In this document: positions 1 through 8,309 of the stretch, piece after piece
Position numbering within the stretch: position 1 is the stretch's first letter
Layout: each line of letters begins with the position of its first letter
Assembly (NCBI GenBank): GCA_041583495.1
Contig: JBFHFS010000089.1
Span: forward strand, 1 to 13,547
Direction: 5' to 3'
DNA length: 13,547 bases
Source of the DNA: JBFHFS01 sp041583495
GTDB taxonomy: Bacteria > Bacteroidota > Bacteroidia > Bacteroidales > Marinilabiliaceae
The notes under the pieces: model-generated
What the model saw: the letters and a program-made list of their open reading frames with translations, nothing else
What the model was told of the DNA's origin: nothing
The model's database searches: none
Position numbers and translations under genes: made by a program

Positions 1-2436
1 ATATACAATGCGGTTTTCGTTGAACGAAGCATTACCGCTTAACCAATAACGCAGGTTCTCACTAATTTTATCATTCCATTTCAGTTCAATCTCAAGCCCC
101 CGGTTCTTGGTTTCTCCAATATTACCGGTAGCCACACTACCTGTAGGCAAATACCATAGTGGTGCCCATACGTCCATCAAAATACCTTCACGCTTTTCGT
201 TGTATAGATCCAATGTTCCGGACAGTCTGTTAATGACACCGAATTCAAAGCCTAAATTCTGTTTGATGGAAGTCTCCCAGGTGGCCAGGTCATTGGCAGC
301 GTCGCCCTCACGATAAAGTGGGGACTGTACATAGGTTTGTGTATCTCCAAAGTATACCCCACCACGCCAAAAGTTGCCGCTTGAGGCCGCGCTGTAATCC
401 TGAAGATACAGGAAGCGTTGATCACCGTCCAAACCAGAGGTACCATAAGAATACCGTACCTTCAGGTTGTCTAACCAGTTACCCGCAAGGTCCTTCACAA
501 AAGGTTCTTCAGAGATACGCCATCCCAGAGATCCGGAATAAAAGAAACCAAAGCGAAGCCCGGGAGCAAAAGCCTCTGATCCATTATAAGAACCATTGGT
601 CTCTAACAAGTAACGATCTTTATAACCATAGGTCACACGGCCTACCCAGTCCTCCTGACGAAACTGCACTTCATAAGAGCCCGGCTTACGCTCGCGACGA
701 CTAAACAGGGCCAAACCGGTTACTCTGTGGTCTCCAAAAGTACGTTCATAGTTCAGGGCCATCTCATAATAAATTTTCTTCTCATAGCTCTTGAAGCTGT
801 CATAAGTAGCAGATACGGGTCCAATAGTCGACTCGTCACCAGGCCAACGTGCTTCGTTAAGCAATGGTAAGGTCCCATCTGCATTGGGGTTTGCATAGTC
901 GTAAGAGCGACTGTATAAAATCGCATTGGAAGAGAACGACCAACCACCTGCAGTTATGGAAGACTCCCAGTCAGAGCTGCTGGTATATGAGAAAGATCCT
1001 TTCGCACTTAATCCTTTGGTGATGAAATCTAATTTCTGATTCAATTTAAAATCCAAAAATCCCTGAAAGTATTTGTATTCGCGTTCACCTCCTGTGTTAA
1101 GGGCAACAAGTGGGTTACCTCCACCCCCCTGGTCGGCAGCATAGGTGCCATTCGACCATGTGGCAGGATATTGATTACGGCTGGCAGTGTAAAGACCGTT
1201 AAAGAACTGTTCTTGACCATAACCATCTTCACCCCCTCCATCGATACGATAACCCGGCTGATGGCGGTAGCCTAGTTTTCCGGCCATATTAGCCGTAAAA
1301 ACGGTTGTCTTGGTTAAATTAAGGTCGAGGTTTAAACGCCAGTTATAGCGCTTGTAGTTAAACGAGGGATCAAAATCTGCGTTCTCCTGACCTTTGTAGA
1401 CATCCCCGTCATGCAGGTAACCCAAGGAGGCAAAGTATTTCATAAACTCAGTCCCACCACGCACATTTACATTATACTGCTGTTGATACCCTACTTTCCT
1501 CATTATTTGATCCCACCAGTCTACTTCCGGGAAGTAATCGTTATTGGGGCCATAATTGCCGGTGGCATAGGCATTCTTCCAGGCATCAATCTTATACTCC
1601 GGAATGAGCTCGTCCCACAACTGGTCATTGGCAACCGCTTCATTCCACATCTCCATTGAGGTTATATAATCAGCATAATCAGGAGAGGCCGTTGGTTGTT
1701 TCAATCCAAAATTGGCAGAAAAGCCAACTTGCGGCTTTGAAATAGTACCCCGCTTGGTGGTAATAAGAATAACACCGTTGGCACCCAGGACTCCAAATAC
1801 AGCAGTAGCCGAAGCATCTTTTAGAACCGATACACTTTCGATCTCATTGGGATCCACATCGTCCATATCACGCTCCACGCCATCCACCAACACCAAAGGG
1901 TCGTTGCCCTGCCAGGATGCCTTTCCGCGAATAATAATACTTCCGGCATCCGCTCCCGGCTTACCCGTACCACTTGAGATTGAAGTTACACCAGGCATCA
2001 TTCCTTGCAGAGCTTCAGTTACCGTGTTAACACTACCCGCCTTTAAAAGCTCTTCTCCTTTTGTCTGAGAAATGGCAGCCACCATAGAGGCTTTCTTTTG
2101 CGCACCATAACCCACAACAACCACCTGTTCCAGTTCCATACTTTCGGCAACCAACTCAATGTTGAGATTGGTTTGTCCGTTTACAGGAACTTCTTTTTTC
2201 AGATAGCCAATAAAGGTCACCACTAATACGGCATCCTTATCAACGGTAAGGTTGAACCGACCGTCAAAATCCGTGATCGTACCGACAAGATCGCCGGTTT
2301 CTGTTCCTTTAACTACAACGGTTGCACCCGGAAGAACGAACTCTCCATCGGAAACAACACCCTGTACAGAAATATTCTGTGCAAAGGTGGCCGTGGTTAT
2401 AAGAAACATTAAAATTAACATCCCTATTTTTTGCAT
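1..2436 (-). CDS. SusC/RagA-family TonB-linked outer-membrane transporter, partial (C-terminus beyond window)
   Basis: This gene imports oligosaccharides across the outer membrane, powered by TonB and normally capped by a SusD lipoprotein. The frame is open from the ATG at 2434-2436 to the window edge, giving 812 residues; the family usually has about 1000-1100, so the last barrel strands are missing. Residues 1-19 form a signal peptide ending TATFA before Q20. Residues 22-98 are a carboxypeptidase-regulatory-like domain (PGATV, TDFDGRF, FIGY). EQVVVVGYG at 103-111 is the usual TonB-box-like linker. The plug follows, with LQGMMPGV (143-150), LVDGVERD (183-190), and VLKDASATAVFG plus ANGVILITTKRG (204-230). 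The rest is beta-barrel, including a typical FAPGLRFGFF segment and SLGWRISEEPF. I translated it to the edge without meeting a frameshift. The next gene downstream, off the window, should be susD. Family certain; substrate unknown. Confidence 0.97.
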   Translation of the reverse strand, partial: MQKIGMLILMFLITTATFAQNISVQGVVSDGEFVLPGATVVVKGTETGDLVGTITDFDGRFNLTVDKDAVLVVTFIGYLKKEVPVNGQTNLNIELVAESMELEQVVVVGYGAQKKASMVAAISQTKGEELLKAGSVNTVTEALQGMMPGVTSISSGTGKPGADAGSIIIRGKASWQGNDPLVLVDGVERDMDDVDPNEIESVSVLKDASATAVFGVLGANGVILITTKRGTISKPQVGFSANFGLKQPTASPDYADYITSMEMWNEAVANDQLWDELIPEYKIDAWKNAYATGNYGPNNDYFPEVDWWDQIMRKVGYQQQYNVNVRGGTEFMKYFASLGYLHDGDVYKGQENADFDPSFNYKRYNWRLNLDLNLTKTTVFTANMAGKLGYRHQPGYRIDGGGEDGYGQEQFFNGLYTASRNQYPATWSNGTYAADQGGGGNPLVALNTGGEREYKYFQGFLDFKLNQKLDFITKGLSAKGSFSYTSSSDWESSITAGGWSFSSNAILYSRSYDYANPNADGTLPLLNEARWPGDESTIGPVSATYDSFKSYEKKIYYEMALNYERTFGDHRVTGLALFSRRERKPGSYEVQFRQEDWVGRVTYGYKDRYLLETNGSYNGSEAFAPGLRFGFFYSGSLGWRISEEPFVKDLAGNWLDNLKVRYSYGTSGLDGDQRFLYLQDYSAASSGNFWRGGVYFGDTQTYVQSPLYREGDAANDLATWETSIKQNLGFEFGVINRLSGTLDLYNEKREGILMDVWAPLWYLPTGSVATGNIGETKNRGLEIELKWNDKISENLRYWLSGNASFNENRIVY

Positions 2437-2494
2437 AACCAGAATTTTGGGTTTAATAAATCAATACTAGAACACGTTTCGTCACATATTTTAA

Positions 2495-2527
2495 CAAAAC
2501 TACCTAATCCAATCTGCTTCCAGTCAA
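2495..2527 (-). promoter_or_regulatory. Bacteroidota-type promoter of the susC-like gene
   Basis: Read on the minus strand, TAGTTTTG (2495-2502) matches the Bacteroidota -7 consensus TAnnTTTG exactly. A -33 TTG, within TTGAC (2523-2527), lies 22 bp upstream, inside the 17-23 bp range described for this phylum. The start codon lies about 58 bp downstream of the -7 box, so the leader would be roughly 50 nt. No other match of this quality was seen in the region. Transcription start is inferred, not observed. Confidence 0.6.
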
Positions 2528-2537
2528 GTTAATCATG

Positions 2538-2561
2538 CAATCACTTTCGCATTTCAATCAC
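2538..2561 (-). promoter_or_regulatory. direct repeat upstream of the susC promoter, candidate HTCS operator
   Basis: On the minus strand GTGATTG occurs twice, at 2555-2561 and 2538-2544, with a start-to-start spacing of 17 bp. A weaker TGATT follows at 2531-2535. The proximal copy ends about 10 bp before the -33 element. AraC-family activators typically bind tandem direct repeats about 1.5 to 2 helical turns apart, next to the -35 region, so this is a reasonable target for the adjacent HTCS. The link to that protein is inference. Confidence 0.35.
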
Positions 2562-3081
2562 CAACACTAAACCCTAATATTCAAACTGTTAAAAATACAT
2601 TTGATTGATTTTTTAGACTAATTGAATGATTTTTAATTCCAAAAAATTGTTAAAACAATCTATTATCAAAAATTATCGGGGATAAATGGGTAATTAATCA
2701 CAACAATTGAAGCGATTTTGAATAATTAACAAAAAGTAAGGGAACGAAACCTTCTCTCACGCCAAATTTACCCCACGACCGCCTGAAGGTATCTCAAGAA
2801 ACATGACCGGAAAAAATCAATGGGTAAAATGTCCTTTGAATGGTTTTTCAGAAACAACGGTGTTTTTTTATTTTTCCGATGAAGAAACGGGTTAGAAAGC
2901 CCGTTTAGTGAAAGAAACAGACCCAAAAGGAGAATAAACGAAATTAATTTTCGGAAGCCGGGAATAAGAACAGCAGGCGATTGTTAAACCCCTGCAGGGA
3001 TTTGGTAGTAACGCGCGAACCGTGCGCCTCCACCCGTTAATTGGTTATTTATTGAGGCCGTTATTATTTTGGGAATTCTTC
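2562..3081. other. AT-rich intergenic stretch without a supported gene
   Basis: This is most of the 940-bp gap between the HTCS stop and the susC start. It is strongly AT-rich from 2562 to about 2740 and more mixed afterwards. No reading frame here has family-like residues, and no tRNA-like fold was seen. It contains one clean inverted repeat, listed separately, and otherwise nothing I can assign. An untranslated leader or small RNA cannot be excluded. Confidence 0.5.
2885..2906. repeat. 7-bp inverted repeat (stem-loop) in the susC upstream region
   Basis: AAACGGG (2885-2891) and CCCGTTT (2900-2906) are perfect inverted copies around an 8-base loop. There is no T-run after the stem on either strand, so it is not a standard intrinsic terminator. 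It lies about 450 bp upstream of the susC start and could be a protein site or an RNA hairpin in the HTCS 3' trailer. Confidence 0.45.
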
Positions 3082-3103
3082 TTTTTCCTTTAACCTTTTC
3101 TGT

Positions 3104-3204
3104 GCCGCAGCTGCCGCAGCTCAATGTATGCTGTTTAATTACCTTTTGCTACCATACTGTCACCGCTGCCGCGGTTAACAAAACACAACTGGTTGGCGTT
3201 CTAC
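3104..3204 (-). repeat. pair of stem-loop repeat units, left copy
   Basis: Read on the minus strand there are two consecutive units, each opening with GTAG (3201-3204 and 3149-3152, 52 bp apart) and each ending in a GC-rich hairpin. The first hairpin is ACCGC/GCGGT (3162-3175, loop of 4). The second sits in an exact tandem of 9-bp copies, 3104-3112 and 3113-3121, which folds as AGCTG/CAGCT around CGG. The layout matches the two units at the right end of the window (period 49), on the opposite strand. The shared layout is visible; common descent is inferred. Confidence 0.45.
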
Positions 3205-3257
3205 GAAACAAGTGGTTTCTAACAGCTCTTTTTTCACTTTTCTACTCCTTCCACCTT

Positions 3258-3318
3258 TTTCACCCTTTTCACTTTTCACTTTAACCTTTATTCTTTAGCC
3301 TTTCACCCTTTTCACTTT
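3258..3318. repeat. degenerate 7-bp-period array, pyrimidine-rich on the plus strand
   Basis: From 3266 to 3307 the plus strand divides in phase into TTTTCAC, TTTTCAC, TTTAACC, TTTATTC, TTTAGCC and TTTCACC. An 18-bp segment, TTTCACCCTTTTCACTTT, occurs exactly twice, at 3258-3275 and 3301-3318. A short stretch of the same kind (TTTTTCC, TTTAACC, TTTTCTG at 3082-3102) lies beyond the stem-loop units, as if those units interrupt one array. It is noncoding and lies in the 3' trailer of the HTCS gene. Confidence 0.6.
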
Positions 3319-3337
3319 CCCACACCTTCTTCCGCCC

Positions 3338-3373
3338 GTTTCCACCTAACGACCTGTTTCCCCCTAACGACCT
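3338..3373. repeat. 18-bp tandem repeat, two copies, just after the HTCS stop
   Basis: GTTTCCACCTAACGACCT (3338-3355) is followed directly by GTTTCCCCCTAACGACCT (3356-3373), so 17 of 18 bases agree. The array ends 3 bp from the HTCS stop codon at 3377-3379. It has no inverted symmetry and is not a terminator. It may be a slippage product or a protein or RNA site at the end of the message. Confidence 0.7.
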
Positions 3374-3376
3374 ACT

Positions 3377-6300
3377 TCACTCCTTCTCCCCTGTTTGATA
3401 CCCGGTGGGTGTTTTCCCAAATCGCTTCTTAAAGCAAACGCCAAAATAGCCCAGGTCGTTGAATCCACAGTTAAAGGCCACTTCGGAAATGGTGAACGAT
3501 TTATTTTTTAACATCTGAGCCGCACGTTTTAATCTGATATTACGGATAAACTCATTGGGTGCAAGGCCTACCAGGCTTCTAATTTTTCGGTAAAGCATGG
3601 AGTTACTCACCCCAAGTTCATTGGCCAGGCTTTTTACTGAAAATTCGGAATCCGATAAATTTTCCTCCACAAAAGCCTTTGCCTTCATAATAAACTTTTC
3701 ATCCAGGGGTGTAATGGAGGTATTTTCGGGTTCCAGGTTAAAGTCGGAACTGACCTTATTTTTAAATTTCTCACGAATGGCCAACAATCCATTGATTCTA
3801 ACCTTAAGCACCTTTAAACTGACCGGCTTCTCCAGATACGAATCGGCTCCAGCCTCATAACCTTGCAATTTATTTTGGTCTCCTACTTTTGCGGATAATA
3901 AAATGATGGGGATATGGCTTATGTTAATATTGGACTTTACGGCCTTACACAACTCTTTCCCCGACAGGTTGGGCATCATCACATCCGACACGATTAAATC
4001 AACATCATCAGACATCGCTATATTGAAGGCTTCCTGCCCGTTTCTGGCTTCCAAAATGTTAAAGCTTTTTTTCAGCGATTCTTTCACGGTAAATCTAAAA
4101 TCGTCGTTATCGTCGGCGACCAATATGGTATAACCCGAATTCTGCCCCACTTCCATATCTTCCTCTTCAGGCTCTGCGCTTTCTTCTTCGATTGGAATGG
4201 TAATATTTTTCAAGGACTCCTCATCAGCAATAAAGGATTCTGCCTTTACAAAGGCCTCTTCACCAATTGGTAATGCCACGGTAAAAGTAGAACCTTCACC
4301 CAACGCACTCTCCACATTTATTTTACCATTCATCAGGCCAACCAAATTATTGGTTAAGCTTAAACCGATGCCCATTCCTGATTTGTCATTTTCCTTATTA
4401 CTTTCATCCCTGTAAAACCGATCGAATAGATGAGGTAACGACTCTTCACTTATGCCAATGCCAGTGTCTTTAACGATTAGCTCAATAACCTCAAGGTTGG
4501 CCTGCCTTCTTAAAGAAAATACTATTTCCCCGCCGTCGTTGGTGTATCTAAAGGCATTCGACAACAGATTTCGAAGAATGATCTCCATCTTTTCCTTATC
4601 AAATACACCCATTATATTTGGCTCAACATCAACCTTAAATTGTATATCCTGTTTTTGAGACAACAATTTAAAGTCGTCCACACAGTTGGTAACAAAACTG
4701 CTTAGGTCGCCTTTGACCAGCTTGAGGGTCATATTCCCGGTTTCCAGTTTACGAAAGGTTAAGAGCTGCCTGATTAAACGCAGTAAGCCATTAACATTAC
4801 GTTGCATTAACAACTGATTATTCATGGAAAACTTACGTTCCTTAAGGCCATTCTCAATAGCCGCAGATAAGATGGTCAATGGGGTTAAAAGCTCGTGCGA
4901 AATATTGGTGAAAAATCTAAGTTTAAACTGGTTTAACTTCTCAGATTTAGATCTTTTTATCAATTGAAGCTGATAGTCCTGTTTAATTCTTTCGATCCTT
5001 AATCTTTGCAAGAATATGGCCCAAATAATCCCGATTACGAATACCAGATATATTAAAATGGCCCACCAGGTTTTATAAGGAGCTTGTTTAACATGAATAT
5101 TTAAACTTAAAAAGGTGTCATTCCAGACTCCCTGCCCGTTGGATCCTTTAATTTTCAATACATAGTCACCCGCTAACAAGTTGCTATAGTTGGCACTTCG
5201 CATTTTGGAGGTGACATATTTCCAGTCATTGTCAATTCCTTCCACCATATAGGCATATTGATTGGCTTCGGGATGGAGGTATCCAAGGGCCGAAAAGGTG
5301 ACCGAGAAATTATTTTGTATATGATTAAGCCTCAGAGTATTGGTCTCGCCCTGATAATAAGGCACATGCTCACCACCAACCATTATATCGGTAATTACAA
5401 CGGGGGCCTTTGAGTAATTACCATTCACTTTTAATGGATTAAAAATATTAAACCCATGATTTCCACCCACATAAAAGTGACCCTTTTTATCCTTAAAAAA
5501 AGCGCGTGGGATAAAAATATTTCCCTGCAAACCATCCCGATATAAAAAGCGTTCTGTCTGAGGTATTTGCTGTTGAAACCAGAGTTTAAGCAAACCCTTA
5601 TTGGTGGTTAACCAGATGCTGCCATATTCGTCCTGATTGATCCCAAAAACCACATCTCCAAATACATTCCCCTCGGCTAATGGTGAGATTATTTCTGAAC
5701 TGTTTTTTTCGATCAGCTTAATCCCATTTCCTTTGGTTCCAATCCAAATACGCTGACCGGTATCCTTGAACGCAGAAATTATTTTGTAAGGAACTTTTAC
5801 CACCTCCCATTCTGTGGCAATGGGCTTTTCCTTCTGAGGGCTAACCGTAAACATCCCATTGGTTAATGTAGCGATGAGTAAATTCCCCTTATTATCGTTT
5901 AAGACACCGGTGACATTCACATTTTCAACAGCCTCATTATATTGGTCAAGGAACGTGGTATTCGTAATTATCCTTTGCTGTCCTTCAATGGTAATGATAT
6001 GGTTCAGGCCATTCCAGGTACCTGCCCATACCGATCCGTCTTCATCCAGGAACAACACATTCACGCTTCGGCCTTTAAAGGCATTATTGGTTGTTTCAGA
6101 GTTGATTACATCGATTACTCCGTTACGGGGATTGAAGGTAATAATGCCATTGTACCGGGTGCCCATCCACAATACAGAATCCTTATCCCATAAAAATGAG
6201 TTAACGGTATTTAAATCAACTCTTGAGGCAATAGCCTTAAATTCCGGCAATTGTGAATAATGGAAAAACCTCTCTTTCTCCATATCATACACCACAAAGC

Positions 6301-7435
6301 CTAAGCTTAATACCCCTGCCAGCAATCTACCTTTATGATCGATCTCGAAGGAGTAAACCGACTGGGTTCTTTTTTGCGGGTCAAGCTCTGGTATCTTAAA
6401 AAGGTCAAACTTATTTCTCTCCAAATGCATTTTATTAACCCCGCCCCCCTTGGTCGAAAACCATAATAGATTGGAAGAGTCACAAAAAATATCCCTCACC
6501 ACATTACTTGATATTTTTCCAGCACTCTCGGAATATTCATACCGTGTAATTTTACATTTTTGGGTTAAGGGATACTGAATCACAGCGGTTCCATAAGGGG
6601 TCCCAACCCAGATGCCATGATATTTATCTTCCTCAATATCCAGGATGATGTTACCGGGGATGGAATTCGGATCATCCGCTTTATGGGCAAATGATTTTAC
6701 AATTTTCACCTCCTTATCGGCAGATATATCCAGGACATACAACCCTGCCTCCCAAGTCCCCACCCATAAAAAACCATTACTATCAACTAATAACGATTTC
6801 ACTGCATTATCTGCATTGCCTTCATCGATTCCCTGAAAAAAAGGAAACGATTTAAATGAGAGGCCATCAGCATCGAGTTTCAAGATGCCTTTGCCCCAAC
6901 TTCCAACCCAAATTTGACCTTTAGAATCACCTACTGCTTTCTGGGCATGATTAATGCCTTCTACTTTGTGAAGCTTTTCCTGTCCGGGATCAATAATATA
7001 AAGCCCGTTTTCTGTACTTAAATAAATTTTCCCGTCTTCTGCACAATAAATATCATTTATCAAAGTCCCCTGCATGGCTTGAACGACAAAATCAAGAATT
7101 GGCTCCAGCCGATGTGAGAAGGCATAAAAACCGTTTCCCGCGCCAATGTACATACTGCCATCAATTCCCCAGGCTATTTCGCGAACATCATTCCCATATA
7201 ACATTCCCAAATGTGGGTGACTTTTATAACTTCTGAATTCATAACCATCGTATCTAGCGATCCCCTCGGACGTAGCAAACCACATAAAACCATTGGCATC
7301 CTGACTGGAAGAATTGACTTCATCCGATATCAAGCCATCATTATTGTTAACATGTTCGAAGTAAAGGCCACTGTATGTTTCCCCAAAAACCAATGCAGAC
7401 CAAAACAGCATTGCCAACGATAAAAATACCTTCAT
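3377..7435 (-). CDS. hybrid two-component system sensor/regulator (HTCS) with AraC-type output domain
   Basis: One-protein sensor, kinase, receiver and transcription factor that switches on PUL genes. Numbering is from an upstream GTG at 7459 (1360 residues). I prefer the ATG at 7433-7435 (residue 9), because it starts directly with a signal peptide (MKVFLSLAMLFWSALVFG). In order: 14 propeller repeats of the WxGT..G type (57-675), giving two seven-bladed periplasmic sensor propellers; a Y_Y_Y domain (about 685-790); one membrane helix (798-817); a HisKA domain with SHELLTPL (phospho-acceptor His855); an HATPase with N-box NLLSN (964-968), DTGIG (998-1002) and GMGIGLSL (1028-1035); an acidic linker (1091-1103); a receiver with D1116/D1117, acceptor D1159, S1189 and K1211; and a two-HTH AraC domain (about 1270-1355). 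All key residues are present, so it looks functional. It precedes susC on the same strand, which it probably regulates. Confidence 0.97.
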   Translation of the reverse strand: MKVFLSLAMLFWSALVFGETYSGLYFEHVNNNDGLISDEVNSSSQDANGFMWFATSEGIARYDGYEFRSYKSHPHLGMLYGNDVREIAWGIDGSMYIGAGNGFYAFSHRLEPILDFVVQAMQGTLINDIYCAEDGKIYLSTENGLYIIDPGQEKLHKVEGINHAQKAVGDSKGQIWVGSWGKGILKLDADGLSFKSFPFFQGIDEGNADNAVKSLLVDSNGFLWVGTWEAGLYVLDISADKEVKIVKSFAHKADDPNSIPGNIILDIEEDKYHGIWVGTPYGTAVIQYPLTQKCKITRYEYSESAGKISSNVVRDIFCDSSNLLWFSTKGGGVNKMHLERNKFDLFKIPELDPQKRTQSVYSFEIDHKGRLLAGVLSLGFVVYDMEKERFFHYSQLPEFKAIASRVDLNTVNSFLWDKDSVLWMGTRYNGIITFNPRNGVIDVINSETTNNAFKGRSVNVLFLDEDGSVWAGTWNGLNHIITIEGQQRIITNTTFLDQYNEAVENVNVTGVLNDNKGNLLIATLTNGMFTVSPQKEKPIATEWEVVKVPYKIISAFKDTGQRIWIGTKGNGIKLIEKNSSEIISPLAEGNVFGDVVFGINQDEYGSIWLTTNKGLLKLWFQQQIPQTERFLYRDGLQGNIFIPRAFFKDKKGHFYVGGNHGFNIFNPLKVNGNYSKAPVVITDIMVGGEHVPYYQGETNTLRLNHIQNNFSVTFSALGYLHPEANQYAYMVEGIDNDWKYVTSKMRSANYSNLLAGDYVLKIKGSNGQGVWNDTFLSLNIHVKQAPYKTWWAILIYLVFVIGIIWAIFLQRLRIERIKQDYQLQLIKRSKSEKLNQFKLRFFTNISHELLTPLTILSAAIENGLKERKFSMNNQLLMQRNVNGLLRLIRQLLTFRKLETGNMTLKLVKGDLSSFVTNCVDDFKLLSQKQDIQFKVDVEPNIMGVFDKEKMEIILRNLLSNAFRYTNDGGEIVFSLRRQANLEVIELIVKDTGIGISEESLPHLFDRFYRDESNKENDKSGMGIGLSLTNNLVGLMNGKINVESALGEGSTFTVALPIGEEAFVKAESFIADEESLKNITIPIEEESAEPEEEDMEVGQNSGYTILVADDNDDFRFTVKESLKKSFNILEARNGQEAFNIAMSDDVDLIVSDVMMPNLSGKELCKAVKSNINISHIPIILLSAKVGDQNKLQGYEAGADSYLEKPVSLKVLKVRINGLLAIREKFKNKVSSDFNLEPENTSITPLDEKFIMKAKAFVEENLSDSEFSVKSLANELGVSNSMLYRKIRSLVGLAPNEFIRNIRLKRAAQMLKNKSFTISEVAFNCGFNDLGYFGVCFKKRFGKTPTGYQTGEKE

Positions 7436-7459
7436 CACCCTATCATTTTTAATCTCCAC

Positions 7460-7927
7460 TCATCGGAATAATACAAAACAAAATATTCATCTGGAATATA
7501 AGTATTAATCCTGATCTTTAACCGGACAAATTTCATCAATTATTTTCAATAAATGGTTTTTAATCTAAAATGTGAAAAATTAACCACACTGAAGGAGTGA
7601 AACATAAACTTATCCAAAAAGTTTGAAAAAACCATTCTATGTAGGACCCCTATTGATAAAATGCAAATTCCTGTAGGCGATGACGAACCATTCCCCTGGC
7701 AAGGAACGCCCAAAAAACTTCCAAAATAAATAACGCCATCGAGAAATGGAGCCATTTCATCCGGTTGATCAGGGATATTTACTTATTTTCATATCTTTAC
7801 ATACTTGTTATCACCCATAAAATATTCCCCCCGGAGAAGATCCTATTCCTGAGCCTGGGGTTTAGGTGAAGCCTAATCAATAGATTAAATTGATTTTCGT
7901 TATTTTCGCCTCATAAACCAATGACGA
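7460..7927. other. divergent intergenic region between the HTCS gene and the enzyme operon
   Basis: This stretch must hold the promoters for both directions. Toward the plus-strand genes, TATTTTCG at 7901-7908 is one base from TAnnTTTG, but no -33 TTG lies at the right distance. No convincing promoter was found toward the HTCS gene. A small hairpin, TTAGG/CCTAA, is at 7862-7876. A 22-codon frame at 7661-7729 on the plus strand (MQIPVGDDEPFPWQG...) looks rather protein-like and might be the tail of a lost gene, but it is too short to assign. Confidence 0.4.
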
Positions 7928-8309
7928 TTGAAATACTATCTGCTTTTAATATTTCTTAGTTGCGGGCTCTTATCATCCGCGCAGCTGATTCAATTTCTAA
8001 ACCTCACCATGGCCGATGGGCTTTCCGGATCGAAGGTATATAGTATTAGGCAGATCCAATACGGGTTTATGTGGATTGGCACGCAAACCGGGTCGGCTCC
8101 TTTGAACCGTTTTAGCAATGAATTAAGGTTCTTCCGCGAAAAGAATCACGAAGGTACCCACTCATCTCCAAAAACATTCCTAAAACCCAATCAGGATAAA
8201 CCTGCTATTGTTGATTCCCTAAAATAAAAAAAATAATTAGCCCACCAATGGCCTTTCCCTTTTCGATGGCAGAATGTATAAGTTAAAACAAAAAAAAATC
8301 ACGAAATGA
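7928..8309 (+). pseudogene. decayed N-terminus of a second HTCS-type sensor
   Basis: The open frame 7928-8227 encodes 99 residues and begins with TTG directly after an in-frame TGA. It has a signal peptide (residues 1-19, ending LLSSAQ) and then the typical HTCS opening: DGLSGSKVYSI, GFMWIGTQTG and LNRF (30-62), that is, one propeller blade. The sequence then loses family character and stops. In another frame, 8247-8282 encodes NGLSLFDGRMYK, a second blade signature; that frame ends in a TGA (8307-8309) overlapping the GH2 ATG. A full HTCS has about 1300-1400 residues, so over 90 percent is gone. It differs clearly from the intact HTCS next door, so it is a separate paralog and not a recent copy. 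The TTG may once have been an ATG (ATTG could carry an extra T). A short secreted peptide is a less likely alternative. Confidence 0.7.

Noticed and set aside
318..704. 128-codon plus-strand frame
   Set aside because: It is antisense to a continuous, motif-rich SusC barrel and shows no family signature itself.
2885..2906. intrinsic terminator of the HTCS gene
   Set aside because: The stem is good, but no T-run follows on the minus strand, so it is listed only as an inverted repeat.
3258..3373. CRISPR-like repeat array
   Set aside because: Copies are short, tandem or phase-drifting, without unique spacers of constant length, and there are no cas genes.
7661..7729. 22-codon plus-strand frame (MQIPVGDDEPFPWQG...) as a gene tail
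   Set aside because: The composition is protein-like, but it is too short to assign to any family and upstream codons run into a stop within 21 codons.
7546..7755. 69-codon minus-strand frame in the divergent region
   Set aside because: No signal, domain or start context supports it, and it would sit in a promoter region.
7928..8227. recent duplication of the intact HTCS N-terminus
   Set aside because: The two share only family-consensus residues (DGL, GFMW); the sequences between differ throughout, so it is an older paralog.
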